DNA of 64,000 nt from DATFRX01 sp035630615 (GTDB lineage: Bacteria; Actinomycetota; Actinomycetes; Propionibacteriales; Nocardioidaceae): positions 1 through 64,000 of the forward strand of contig DASQKI010000035.1 in the NCBI GenBank assembly GCA_035630615.1, in the 5' to 3' direction. Made by a program: the position numbers and the translations under genes. Below, one piece after another: positions 17,059 to 26,283 of this stretch. The notes under the pieces were generated by a model, which searched no databases, had not been told where the DNA came from, and saw only the letters and a list, made by a program, of their open reading frames with translations. Within the stretch, counting starts at the first letter, position 1; each line of letters starts with the position of its first letter.

Positions 17059-17099
17059 GGCCGGCTAGAGGTCGCCCCTCTGGCCGGCTAGAGGTCGCC
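17059..17099. repeat. 18-bp direct repeat at a gene 3' end
   Basis: GGCCGGCTAGAGGTCGCC occurs at 17059-17076 and 17082-17099. The second copy contains the stop codon of the nitrilase-family gene, so its 3' end was duplicated once. Confidence 0.8.
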
Positions 17100-17936
17100 G
17101 CCCTCTTCGAGCAGGCGGGCGATCTCGCGTTGGATCAGCGCGAGTCGCGCCTCCTTGACGAGGGGAATGCTTCGCCGGCGGCGCCGCACCACGTCGAGGT
17201 CGACTTCGACCGTCACCAGGTCGGGCTCAAACTCCGTGGCCTGCCCGATCACCTTCCCCCACGGGTCGACGATGTGCGATCCGCCCCAGAACCGGAGCTC
17301 GCCCTCGACACCCACGCGGTTAACGAAGACGACGTACAGCTGGTACATCCGGCCGTAGAACGTCGTGATGCCTTGCCAGTACTCACGGGCGTCGTAGTGC
17401 TCCGGGAACCGGCTCTGCGCCCCGGCGGCCGGCACGATGAGCGCCCGTGCCCCGTCCTGGGTCGCGATGAAGGCCAGCTGCGGCTGCCAGGCGTCGCCGC
17501 AGATCAGCGTCGCCATGGTCGTGTCGTCGCCGACCGGGTACGCCCGCAGCGACGGGCCCGGTGTGAAGTGCTTGCGCTCCTCGAAGATGGAGTACGTCGG
17601 CAGGTGCAGCTTGCGATGGACGTGGACCAGCCGCTCGCCCTCGTAGTATGCGGCGCTGTTGTACGTGTGCGGACTGCGGGTCGCCGACTCGGCGAAACCG
17701 AGGTGCAGACCGGCCGGCACCGCCTGTCGCGCCAACTCCACGATGCGAGGGTCGTCGACCCGGATCGTGACGTCGTCGTCGACAGCGCCGATCGAGTAGC
17801 CCGACAGGGCGAGCTCGGGAAATACGATGAGGTCCGAGGCGTCCCCCTTGGCACGCGCGATGACCTCGGAGGCTTGCCGCACGTTGGCGTCGACGTCGCC
17901 GAGCGTCGAGTCGACCTGAGCCAGCGAGATCCGCAC
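17088..17936 (-). CDS. Carbon-nitrogen hydrolase (nitrilase superfamily)
   Basis: 282 residues, normal for the family. The catalytic triad can be placed: Glu in VFPELALSGYS, Lys in VHRKLHLPTY, Cys in LICGDAWQP. These enzymes hydrolyse amides such as N-carbamoyl compounds, omega-amides or NAD-type substrates through a thioester. YSIFEERKHFTPGPS between Lys and Cys is usual for the amidase branches, not for nitrile-splitting enzymes. GTG 17936 follows TAGCAT by 6 nt and is probably leaderless. Neighbours give no substrate hint. Confidence 0.9.
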   Translation of the reverse strand: MRISLAQVDSTLGDVDANVRQASEVIARAKGDASDLIVFPELALSGYSIGAVDDDVTIRVDDPRIVELARQAVPAGLHLGFAESATRSPHTYNSAAYYEGERLVHVHRKLHLPTYSIFEERKHFTPGPSLRAYPVGDDTTMATLICGDAWQPQLAFIATQDGARALIVPAAGAQSRFPEHYDAREYWQGITTFYGRMYQLYVVFVNRVGVEGELRFWGGSHIVDPWGKVIGQATEFEPDLVTVEVDLDVVRRRRRSIPLVKEARLALIQREIARLLEEGGDL

Positions 17937-17942
17937 GCGGCG

Positions 17943-17948
17943 ATGCTA
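17943..17948 (-). promoter_or_regulatory. -10 element TAGCAT, leaderless promoter of the nitrilase-family gene
   Basis: On the minus strand TAGCAT is followed by CGCCGC and then GTG 17936. There is no Shine-Dalgarno sequence. Confidence 0.5.
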
Positions 17949-17991
17949 GGGCATCGGGCCCAGGCAGCACGACGGTCACGACGGCACGACA

Positions 17992-18072
17992 AGTGACCTA
18001 TCGCCGCACCACAAGGGACGGATCGCCCCACGACAAGTGACGGATCGGCGCACCACGAGTGACGGATCGGCG
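17992..18072. repeat. 22-nt tandem repeats, four units
   Basis: Units start at 17992, 18014, 18036 and 18058 (the last is cut by the GH20 stop). The common form is AGTGACGGATCGGCGCACCA plus two bases. It is the same family as the arrays at 3863, 38866, 39421 and 59816. Confidence 0.9.
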
Positions 18073-19740
18073 CTACTCGGGCCAGGGGACCTGCGGCGAC
18101 CGGTAGAAGTCGACGCCGAGGACTTCCCAGCGCTCGGCTTGTGCCGCGAGTCGAAGCCGGTAGTCGTCCCACGAGCGACCCGCCTGCGGCGTCCAGCCGA
18201 TCTCGGCTGCGCCGGCCATCCGGGGATACGCCAGCACCTCGGCGTCGTCGATATTCGTCACCGTCTCGCTCCAGAGCGCCGCTTCGACGCCGAGGACATT
18301 CGCGTCGGTGACGCCGGTCAGGTGCGCCCCCGGGTTCCAGTCGTACGACTTCTTGACCTCGACGAAGCCGGCCCAGGACAGTCCCAGGTCGGGCGGCACA
18401 CCCGGGGCGTACTTCATGTCGAGGTAGATCCGGTTGGCCGGCGACATGACGACCTTCATGTCCTTGGCGACGGCCGTCCGGGCCAGGTCGCCGCCGGACT
18501 CGCTGCCGGTGGCCGTCGTCCAGTTTTGGGCGATCGATCCGGGCAGCGGGTTCGCCTGAGCGACCTCCGCCCAGCCCATCAGGGTCTTGTCGTTGGCCTG
18601 GACGATGTCGCGGACCTTGTCCATGAACAGCACATAGTCGGCCTCGTCCGTGGAGTGCGCCTCGTCGCCGCCGACGTGGAGGTACGGCCCGGGCGTCATC
18701 GCCGCGAGCTCTCCGATCACGTCGCCGAGGAACTCGTACGTCACCGGGTCGTGGACGCACAGCGTGCTGAATCCGACGCCGGTTCCGGTGTAGTGCGGAG
18801 CGTCCTCCCACCCCTCGAGGAACCGATGCGACGGCAGGTTGTCGGTCCGACATGAGTTGAGCTTTGGGTACGACGTCTCAGCGGCATCGGTGTGGCCGGG
18901 CATGTCGATCTCGGGGATCACCGTGATGAAGCGGTCGGCCGCGTAGTCGACGATATCGCCGTAGTCGTCCTTGGTGTAGAAGCCGCCGGGACCGCCGCCG
19001 ACCTCGGTCGCGCCGCCGATCCGGGTCAGGTCGGGCCAGCTGTCGATCTGGATCCGCCAACCCTGGTCGTCGGCCAAATGGAGATGGAAGCGGTTGACCT
19101 TGTAGAGCGCGAGCAGGTCGATGTAGCGCTTCACCTCGTCGACGGTGAGGAAGTGCCGCGCCACGTCGAGATGGCCGCCGCGCCACTTGTATCTCGGATG
19201 GTCGGCGATGTGCACCCCGCCGAGCTCCCACGGACCTGACTGGACGCTGTCGTGCTCGACCTTCGCCGGCAGCAGTTGGCGCAGCGTCTGCACGCCGCGG
19301 AACAGGCCCTCCGGTGTGCCGGCGCGCAGGACGACGGCCCCCGGAGAAACATCGAGCCGGTAGGCCTCGCCGGTCAGCTCGCCGTCGGTGGTGACTTGCA
19401 GCGAGATGCTCTGAGTAGCCGCTGCGCCGGAATCCGCTGACACGACCGGCAGCGGATATCCGGTGGCCGGTCGAAGCAGCTCGGCGAGGAAGTCCCCCAC
19501 CTCGACGGCGCGCGCCGGACCGTTCACGGCGATGGAGGTCTCCGGCCCGATCCGGAAGTGGCCGGGCGTCGCCACCATCGAGACCGGGGCCGGGATGACG
19601 GCCGGGGTCGGGATCTTGGCGGTCGACTCGTCGTCATCGGCCGCCGACGACGACTCCACGACGCTCGCCAGCCCGGTGAGCAGCAACGCGCCGAAGGCCA
19701 TGAGTGCGATCATGCGTCGGTGGGCGCGGCGCGTCATCAT
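18073..19740 (-). CDS. Secreted beta-N-acetylhexosaminidase (GH20)
   Basis: 555 residues. An N-terminal signal region (RMIALMAFGALLLTGLASVV) is followed by the GH20b domain and a GH20 barrel. Barrel landmarks are WRGGHLDVARHFLTVDEVKR, HLHLADDQGWRIQID, VIPEIDMPGHTDAA, the catalytic Asp-Glu pair in YLHVGGDEAHS, and the substrate tryptophans in MGWAEV and ALWSETV. It releases terminal GlcNAc or GalNAc from the non-reducing end through a substrate-assisted mechanism. ATG 19740 overlaps the GH109 stop as ATGA. The pair suggests extracellular trimming of amino-sugar glycans such as mucin, chitin or glycolipid sugars. Confidence 0.93.
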   Translation of the reverse strand: MMTRRAHRRMIALMAFGALLLTGLASVVESSSAADDDESTAKIPTPAVIPAPVSMVATPGHFRIGPETSIAVNGPARAVEVGDFLAELLRPATGYPLPVVSADSGAAATQSISLQVTTDGELTGEAYRLDVSPGAVVLRAGTPEGLFRGVQTLRQLLPAKVEHDSVQSGPWELGGVHIADHPRYKWRGGHLDVARHFLTVDEVKRYIDLLALYKVNRFHLHLADDQGWRIQIDSWPDLTRIGGATEVGGGPGGFYTKDDYGDIVDYAADRFITVIPEIDMPGHTDAAETSYPKLNSCRTDNLPSHRFLEGWEDAPHYTGTGVGFSTLCVHDPVTYEFLGDVIGELAAMTPGPYLHVGGDEAHSTDEADYVLFMDKVRDIVQANDKTLMGWAEVAQANPLPGSIAQNWTTATGSESGGDLARTAVAKDMKVVMSPANRIYLDMKYAPGVPPDLGLSWAGFVEVKKSYDWNPGAHLTGVTDANVLGVEAALWSETVTNIDDAEVLAYPRMAGAAEIGWTPQAGRSWDDYRLRLAAQAERWEVLGVDFYRSPQVPWPE

Positions 19741-21239
19741 GCCACCGCCGTTCGAGATTCCGTCGGACGCGGCGAGTCGATGCCGTCTCGGTACTCCCGC
19801 CAATGACCGCCGGTGAAGTCGGGGATCTGCACCGGCGCTCCGTTGCGCTCCAGCGACTTCGTGCTGAGCGGATTGACGACGGTCCAGACCGCACCGTCGT
19901 AGACGTCGTGGTCGGGGACCAGACCGAGCTTCATCATCTGCACGAAGCGCCAGACCTCCTTCGAATCGGAGCCACCGTGACCCGTTCCCGGGTCGTCGGG
20001 GAACTTCCACATCCAGTGGTCGAAGTCGGCGTACGCATCGAAGCTGCCCCATTCGTGGCCGGAATGGTCTGGCTCGAGGTAGATCCGGGTGCCGCCACCG
20101 TCGGTACCGGAGCCACCGGTGAAGTCCTCGAAGATGCCACGCGTACCGGCCAGGTGGTTGAGCCGGCTGTAGGGGTGCGGGTGCGAGACGTCGTGCTCGA
20201 CCCGGATCAGCCGCCCGCGCGCCGTCTCGACCAAGGTGACGCTGCGGTCGCCGGCAACGTAGTCCTCACCCCAGCTGTCGTGGTCGGGCGGCGCGTGCTC
20301 CTCCCGATAGAGCTCCAGACCCATGGCGGGCGTGCTGCCCGAGATCAGGCTGGTGAAGCGATCGCCGCGGTTGATGTCCATGCAGGCGGCGATCGGCGCC
20401 AGGCCGTGCGTCGGATAGAAGCATCCGTCGCGTCGGGTGTGCCACAGCCGTCGCCAGTTCGACGGATAGTACGAGCCCTCCAGACCGAACATCAGGCCGC
20501 GGATGTCGTGGTTGTAGCCGCCGGCGCCGTGCAACAGGTCGCCGAACTTTCCTTCGTGCGCCATCCGGAGGATCCGCATCTCGTTTTGCGAATACACGAT
20601 CTGCTCCATCAGGAAGCAGTGCCGCCGGGTGCGCTCGGACGCGGCGACCAGCGCCCAGAGGTGGTCCATCTCCATCGTCAGCGGCACCTCGGTGCCGACG
20701 TGCTTGCCGTGCCGCATCGCGGTCATCGCCATCGGGAAGTGCCACTCCCACGGGGTCGGCACGTAGATGAAGTCGATGTCGTCGCGGGCGCACATCTCGG
20801 CGTACGGCTGGTCGGCATCGCGGTTGTTCATCGCCAGCTCCGACGCGTCCAAGGCCGCCTCGTAGCTGGGGTCGCCGCCGGCGTACGTCGCGGGATCGTG
20901 ACCCATCGAGCGAAGCTGCGCCGCCACCGACTCGACCCGCTCGGGGCGTACGTCGCAGATCGCCGTGACACGTACGTCGGGATGCTGGGCCCACAGCTCG
21001 GCCATGCCGCCGCCACGGTTGCCGAGACCGATCACCGCCACCCGCACCACGTCGCGCGGCTCGAACGGCACGCCGATCATCGACCCCTTCGGCGCCGCCA
21101 CGCCGGCCGGAGCACGTGCCGTGTCCGCAGCGGCTTCGGCCGTGAAGCCGCCGGCCAATCCCGAGATGCCGAGGGCGGCGCCGCTGGCCGTGCCGCCCTT
21201 CAAGAACGCCCGTCGTGACGATGAGAAGTCTTGTGCCAT
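19737..21239 (-). CDS. Tat-exported Gfo/Idh/MocA oxidoreductase, GH109-type alpha-N-acetylgalactosaminidase
   Basis: 500 residues. The Tat motif SRRAFLKGG at residues 8-16 exports the folded, cofactor-loaded enzyme. The Rossmann motif VAVIGLGNRGGGMAEL binds NAD. GH109 enzymes use bound NAD to oxidise C3 and split alpha-GalNAc by elimination; landmarks seen are HGKHVGTEVPLTM, NYWML-equivalent FLMEQIVYSQNEM and FYPTHGLAPIAACMDI. ATG 21239 has AGGAG eight bases upstream. It forms an operon with the GH20 gene and has its own promoter and a palindromic operator. A different sugar oxidoreductase of the family cannot be excluded, but the Tat signal and GH20 neighbour favour GH109. Confidence 0.85.
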   Translation of the reverse strand: MAQDFSSSRRAFLKGGTASGAALGISGLAGGFTAEAAADTARAPAGVAAPKGSMIGVPFEPRDVVRVAVIGLGNRGGGMAELWAQHPDVRVTAICDVRPERVESVAAQLRSMGHDPATYAGGDPSYEAALDASELAMNNRDADQPYAEMCARDDIDFIYVPTPWEWHFPMAMTAMRHGKHVGTEVPLTMEMDHLWALVAASERTRRHCFLMEQIVYSQNEMRILRMAHEGKFGDLLHGAGGYNHDIRGLMFGLEGSYYPSNWRRLWHTRRDGCFYPTHGLAPIAACMDINRGDRFTSLISGSTPAMGLELYREEHAPPDHDSWGEDYVAGDRSVTLVETARGRLIRVEHDVSHPHPYSRLNHLAGTRGIFEDFTGGSGTDGGGTRIYLEPDHSGHEWGSFDAYADFDHWMWKFPDDPGTGHGGSDSKEVWRFVQMMKLGLVPDHDVYDGAVWTVVNPLSTKSLERNGAPVQIPDFTGGHWREYRDGIDSPRPTESRTAVA

Positions 21240-21296
21240 GTCGCATCTCCTCGGAGGACGACCGGCTTCCGTCACGCCCGAGCACCGCGGTGGCCG

Positions 21297-21342
21297 GATG
21301 AGCAATTCTGCTCATCCTGTTGAGATTTCGATCAGAAGTCAA
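21297..21342 (-). promoter_or_regulatory. Promoter and palindromic operator of the GH109-GH20 operon
   Basis: On the minus strand TTGACT (21342-21337), a 17-nt spacer and CAGGAT (21319-21314) form a promoter. The perfect inverted repeat GATGAGCA-N4-TGCTCATC (21297-21316) overlaps the -10 and start region, as expected for a repressor site. Confidence 0.65.
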
Positions 21343-21556
21343 CGGTCATATCCGGCAACGTTTCGCGGATGGGGCGCGACCTGGGAGGAAGCGCAGCGGT
21401 TCAGACAGATGTCTGTCGGTGGAGTCGCGGACTTCGTGCATGTGTCCGGTGACGGCCGGTCGCGCGCTCCGTAGCGTGCTGCTAGCCCGCACCGCCGAGA
21501 CCTGGCGAAGTGCGTCCTGTGACGAGCGACAGTCGGCCCGGCCACCCGGAGGAACG
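21343..21556. other. Intergenic region, no further gene seen
   Basis: Between the operon promoter and the M14 start I see only a GGAGG ribosome site at the right end. GACAGATGTCTGTC at 21403 is a perfect 14-bp palindrome that could be a second operator serving the M14 gene. Confidence 0.4.
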
Positions 21557-23398
21557 ATGACCGCAGCGAATCGGATGAGGCGAAGGTTGACCGGTGGCGC
21601 CCGCTCGGCGGTGGTGTCCCTAGCCCTGCTTGCCGGCGTGGTGGTCGTCGCGACACCGATGTCCTCGCAAGCCCAGGACCCGGGCGAGGTCACCGGGCTC
21701 GAGGTCGTCCAAGCCGACGGCTACGCCACGTTGAGCTGGACTCCGGTCGCGGGGGCGACCGACTACCAGATCGAACGCACCCCGGTGGACGCTCAGAACA
21801 CGCCGACCGGGCCGTCGGTGATCACCGGTGTCTGGCTCCCGAACCGGACGGTGACACCGGATGCGCCGTCGTTCGCCGACGCCGGTTTCGCGCCAGGCGA
21901 TCGGTTCCAGTGGCGGGTGCGGGCGAGCATCGACAGCACGCCACAACCCTTCTCCGAGCCGGTCTTCGCAACGACGGAGGCACAGTTCGGAGACCCGTCG
22001 AAGCCCGGCGAAGGCCTGCGTACCGAATGGGAGCTAACCCAGGCGGCGCAGTTCACCAGCGACGTCAACGAGTACGCCTATGAAGCACAGCTGGCAGCCG
22101 CCAGCGACCGGGTGCGCCTCGTGGAGATCGGCCGCACCATTCAGAACCGGCCGATCAACATGTTCGTCATCGGCCATCCGACTCCCCGCCCGACGGCGAA
22201 GTCGATCTCCGGGTCACCGACGGCGCTGGTCAACTGCAACGTGCACGGCAACGAGCCGTCGTCCCGCGAGGCCTGCTTGATCCTGGCCCGCGAGCTGGCC
22301 TTCGCCGACGACCGTCGCACGATCGATCTCCTCAGGCAGACGACGATCCTGCTCGTCCCGGCGATCAACGGCGACGGCCGGGCCGCGAACACGAGAGGAA
22401 ACGCCACCGGGCAAGACCTCAACCGCGACCACTCGCTGCTGAGGGAGCCGGAGACATTCGCGTTCGCCGAAATGTTGCGGGATTACACTCCTGACGCTGC
22501 CTTCGACGGCCACGAGTTCGGCAATAGCCAGGCCGGCGACCTCCCGACCCTGCCGCCCCGCCACCAAAACGTGGCGCAGTCGATCTTCGACGAGTCCCAG
22601 AACCTGATCACCGGCTGGCTCTACTCACACGGGTCGTCCGACGGCTGGTGGTTCTGCCCGTACGGATGTCAGAACGGCGGCAACGTCGGCCTGAGCGAGG
22701 AGACGATCCTGCGCAACGTGATGGGGATGAAGAGCGTGGTCGGCTCGCTGTTGGAGGCACGCAGCGCGGGCGGCGCGACCCGGCCGGACGAGGCCAACCC
22801 CCAGAACAACCGTCGGCGCAAGACGTACTCGGCGATCTACACCTACCAGCAGTTCTTCGACTACTTCCACGCGAACTATCCGGCGATCAAGCGGGCGATC
22901 AACGAGTCGATCGCGTTCCAGACGTCCAACACCGGACGGATCGTGTTCCGCGGGTCGCGGCCGATCCCGGCGTTCCCTCCGCCGCATCCCGGCGAGAGTC
23001 CGCCCCCGATCGACGCGCCCGGCCCTGACCAGATCCTGGCGGAGCCGCCCTGCGGATACTTCCTCACCCACGAGCAGTACACGACCGTACTCGCCGATGA
23101 CCCAGGTGTGCCGGTCGAGCTGCGCACGTCGGTCGCCGAACGACTGGCCGCCCACGGGATCGCCGCGCACCGCGTCCGCACCGACGACCTCGGCGCCGGC
23201 TACTTCGTCGCGATGGCACAACCGTTGCGCGGGCTGATCCCGTTGCTGCTCGACGGTCAGGCCGCCGAGCCGATGGTCGAGGCCGTTCGGCTGCTTCCAG
23301 CGACCGGATCGGACGGCGAGACGGAGTGTACGAGCGGGGAAGCGGTGCCGACCGCAACCCTGCATGCCGGCTACGACCTCGACTACAGCGGCCACTGA
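21557..23398 (+). CDS. Secreted M14-family zinc carboxypeptidase with fibronectin-type N-terminal domain
   Basis: 613 residues. Signal peptide (SAVVSLALLAGVVVVATP, cleavage near SQAQ), an Fn3-like module at about 45-140 (VTGLEVVQADGYATLSWTPV), then the peptidase domain. Zinc ligands His230 and Glu233 lie in NVHGNEPSSREA; further M14 landmarks are GQDLNRDHSL and FDGHEFGN (His319). A C-terminal extension of about 150 residues has no recognised domain. The start at ATG 21557 has GGAGGAAC. Expected to cleave C-terminal residues or peptide cross-links outside the cell. Confidence 0.87.
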   Translation: MTAANRMRRRLTGGARSAVVSLALLAGVVVVATPMSSQAQDPGEVTGLEVVQADGYATLSWTPVAGATDYQIERTPVDAQNTPTGPSVITGVWLPNRTVTPDAPSFADAGFAPGDRFQWRVRASIDSTPQPFSEPVFATTEAQFGDPSKPGEGLRTEWELTQAAQFTSDVNEYAYEAQLAAASDRVRLVEIGRTIQNRPINMFVIGHPTPRPTAKSISGSPTALVNCNVHGNEPSSREACLILARELAFADDRRTIDLLRQTTILLVPAINGDGRAANTRGNATGQDLNRDHSLLREPETFAFAEMLRDYTPDAAFDGHEFGNSQAGDLPTLPPRHQNVAQSIFDESQNLITGWLYSHGSSDGWWFCPYGCQNGGNVGLSEETILRNVMGMKSVVGSLLEARSAGGATRPDEANPQNNRRRKTYSAIYTYQQFFDYFHANYPAIKRAINESIAFQTSNTGRIVFRGSRPIPAFPPPHPGESPPPIDAPGPDQILAEPPCGYFLTHEQYTTVLADDPGVPVELRTSVAERLAAHGIAAHRVRTDDLGAGYFVAMAQPLRGLIPLLLDGQAAEPMVEAVRLLPATGSDGETECTSGEAVPTATLHAGYDLDYSGH

Positions 23399-23440
23399 GA
23401 TCGCAGCACCGGAACGCGGCGAGAAAGAACGACCGCACCA

Positions 23441-23740
23441 ATGCCACCGACTCCGCCGACCGACGACGAGCTGAACACGATGATCCGCGCCCGGCTCGCG
23501 AGCATCGGAATCGACCTCGACGAACTGCCGGCCACGACCGATCCGGTGACGGGCACGCCGAGCCTGGACAGCGTGTTGTCCTCGTTGCGCGGCTTCATGC
23601 GATCGACCGTGCCGACGCTCGCCGCGTTCCAACTGCCGGGACCCGAGGGCACCGACCCGGACCAGGCGGACGCGCTCTCCCAGCAGGGGCCGCCGCCGTC
23701 GCTCTACCCGTCGATCCTCACCGCTTGGACCGAATCATGA
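23441..23740 (+). CDS. Small hydrophilic protein, unknown
   Basis: 99 residues, acidic, no signal peptide or membrane helix, starting MPPTPPTDDELNTMIRARL. The motif LDSVLSSLRGFMRSTVPTLA is amphipathic helix-like. Its stop overlaps the amidase ATG by four bases, so the pair is cotranslated. I do not recognise it; a small helical partner or chaperone of the amidase is inference only. Confidence 0.55.
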   Translation: MPPTPPTDDELNTMIRARLASIGIDLDELPATTDPVTGTPSLDSVLSSLRGFMRSTVPTLAAFQLPGPEGTDPDQADALSQQGPPPSLYPSILTAWTES

Positions 23741-25405
23741 ACGACCTGATCGCCCGGCGCGTGTTGCTCGCCCGCATGTCGGCGACGATGGCCTCCGCTG
23801 CCGCCGGCACTGCGTTGGTGACATCGGCCGCGGGCGCCACACCGGCCCGGACCCGAGCCGGTCCCAGGTCGCTCCACGATCCCGACGCGTACGCCCAACC
23901 GCGCCCGGAGGCGCTCGCCGACCTCACCGAGCTGACGCTCGCCGAAGCAGCCACCCTGATCAGGGACGGCCAGCTCGACCCGCGACTGCTCGTCGAGGCC
24001 TATCTCGACCGCATCGTGGCCTTCGACTCCACTTACCAGGCGTGGAACGTCGTCCTGGCCGAGGAGGCCCTCGCCGCGGCCGTACCCCCGGATCCGCACA
24101 GTTACCGGGGCCGCGCTGCACGGCATCCCGCTTGCTATCAAGGACAACTACTACACCGCCGGGGTTCCGACGACCGCCAACTCGTTCATCTTTCAGGACT
24201 TCGTGCCGCCGTTCGACGCCACCACCGTCGCCGGCTTCGAGTCGGCGGGCGCGATCGTGCTCGACAAGACCCAGATGGGCCCGCTGGCCACTACCCGGGC
24301 AACGACGCCCAACGGAACGATCACGACGGTCAACGCGTGGGCACCCGCCGACCCGGATGTCGATCCGGGCGGATCGTCCACCGGGACGGGGACCGCCGTC
24401 GCCGGGCGCATGGTCACGTCGGGGGTCGGCACCCAGACCGGTGGCTCGATCACGGCACCGTCGAACGCCCAGAACCTCACGGGCCTGAAGCCCACCATGG
24501 GGCGAGCGTCGCTCTACGGGATCATCCCGCTCACCTACTCGCGGGACCATCCGGGCCCACTCGCCCGCGACGCCAAGGACGCCGCGATCGTGCTCACGGC
24601 GATGGCCGGCCCGGATCAGCATGATCCCCGCACCCTCGGCCTTCCCGAGCTGCCCAACCTGATCACCGCAGCGACGCCCCTGGTCGTCAGGAACCAGGTA
24701 CGCCCTCGGTGGCCGACACGGATCGGAGTGATCCCGGGGTACGTCAGCGGAACCGGTCCGACCGCGCAGGCCAGGCAGGCATTCCTCGACACCGTGGCGG
24801 CCACCCCGGGCGCCACAGTCGTCGACGTGACCCTGCCCGAGGACTGGGGTCTCCTCACCGGCGGCGATTTCAACAACGTCCGCCTCCCCGAACGCAGCGA
24901 GCCGTTCATGCCGTTCCTGCGCACCGATCTTCACCAGTTCGGCGTCTCGCTGACGAGCTGGCTGCAGGGGGCACTGCTCGGCAGCAACGAGTTCGTCACT
25001 GGACAGAGGGCGAAGCTGCTCCTCATTCGTCGGGTGCTCGACGACCTCTTCGGTCAGTGCGACATGGTCGTGCAGACCTCTCCGGTCCCGTTCGACATCA
25101 TCGGGCTGCCCGAACTCGCGCTCCCCATCGGGTTCACCCCCGAGGGTCTCCCGATCGGCACCATCCTCGGCGGTGCACCGTACGCCGAGCATCGCCTGCT
25201 CGCCGTTGCCGCCGCCTACCAGGCGCTCACCGACTGGCACCGACGCCGTCCCGCCGACCCACCAGGCGACGGGCCACAGCCGATCCCGGCCCACCCCGAC
25301 CCGAGACGGCGGGCGTCCCGCTTCAGCGGACGGATCACCGCCGCGACGGCCGACCCGGCGCGAGGCGTACTCACCGCTGCGGAGGTCGCACACCTCACCG
25401 AATAG
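23737..25405 (+). pseudogene. Amidase-signature family gene with a frameshift
   Basis: The frame from ATG 23737 encodes a signal-like N-terminus (RRVLLARMSATMASA) and the beginning of an amidase (LTLAEAATLIRDGQL, LVEAYLDRI, YQAWNVVLAEEALAAAV). Near 24085-24103 the homology moves to the next frame: LHGIPLAIKDNYYTAG with the catalytic lysine, then GGSSTGTGTAVAG and TQTGGSITAPS with the two catalytic serines, ending at 25405. One extra base, possibly in the C5 run at 24085-24089, explains the shift. Otherwise the protein is of full length (about 555 codons) and well conserved, so a sequencing error or a recent lesion are both possible. Confidence 0.8.
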
Positions 25406-25413
25406 CGGTCCAA

Positions 25414-26283
25414 TCAGCGACGTAGGAACGGCGCGACCGCACTCATGTCGGCGTCTCCGAAGCCGGCGGCGACCGCGGCCGCGACGAGATCTCTGGTCGC
25501 CTCGGCCTGCGGCATCGACGCACCGACAGACTCGGCGAGCGCGCCGATCAGGACCTGGTCCTTGGCGACCAGATCGAGGCTGAAGGCCACCGGTGCGTCG
25601 TCGGGTCGGAGGAACGCATCACTCTTGTAGTGCACGTACGGTGCGGCAACGGCACTCGACGCGAGCACCTCGTAGGTCGCGGCGCGGTCGAGTCCGGCCC
25701 GCTCGGCCAGCACGAGGGCCTCGCTGACTGCCACGTTGAGAGCGTGGACCACGCCGTTGACCACGAGCTTCATCGTCGCGCCGGCGCCGACATCACCGAG
25801 GTGGAAGACTGCCTTCGCCAACTGGTCGAGGACCGGTCGGGCGACTTCGAGCGCAGCTGGGTCGCCGCCGACCATTACGGAGAGCTCGCCGCGCTCCACG
25901 AGCGGCACGCTGCCCGACACGGGTGCGTCGAGCAACCGTCCGCCTTGCTCGGCGACCATCGGCTCCAACTCGCGTATGGTCTCGGGCGCGACCGTGCTCG
26001 TCTCGCAGATCACGACGTCCGGCCGCAACCCCGCGAGCACGCCGTCGTCGCCGGAGTACGCCTCACGAAGCGCATCGTCGTCGGCCAACGACACCAAGAC
26101 GATGTCGGCCGCGGCGACCGCCTCTCGAGCCGTCGCGGCGACGGACGCGCCGTGCCGGGTGGCGACCGCCGTGGCCTTGTCCCGCGTCCGGTTGTAGACG
26201 ACGACCCCGACGTCGGCGGCGCGCAGCCGACCCACCATCGCCGCACCCATCCGGCCGGCGCCGACCACCGCGACGACCGTCAC
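25414..26283 (-). CDS. 3-hydroxyisobutyrate dehydrogenase family NAD(P)-dependent oxidoreductase
   Basis: 289 residues. Rossmann motif VVGAGRMGAAMVGRL, substrate-binding DAPVSGSVPLVERGELS, and the catalytic lysine in GATMKLVVNGVVHAL match beta-hydroxyacid dehydrogenases. R30 in YNRTRDKA suggests NADP preference. GTG 26283 overlaps the SDR stop as GTGA and is preferred over ATG 26295. It is the last gene of a seven-gene operon and probably oxidises or reduces a hydroxyacid or semialdehyde intermediate of that route. Confidence 0.88.
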   Translation of the reverse strand: MTVVAVVGAGRMGAAMVGRLRAADVGVVVYNRTRDKATAVATRHGASVAATAREAVAAADIVLVSLADDDALREAYSGDDGVLAGLRPDVVICETSTVAPETIRELEPMVAEQGGRLLDAPVSGSVPLVERGELSVMVGGDPAALEVARPVLDQLAKAVFHLGDVGAGATMKLVVNGVVHALNVAVSEALVLAERAGLDRAATYEVLASSAVAAPYVHYKSDAFLRPDDAPVAFSLDLVAKDQVLIGALAESVGASMPQAEATRDLVAAAVAAGFGDADMSAVAPFLRR

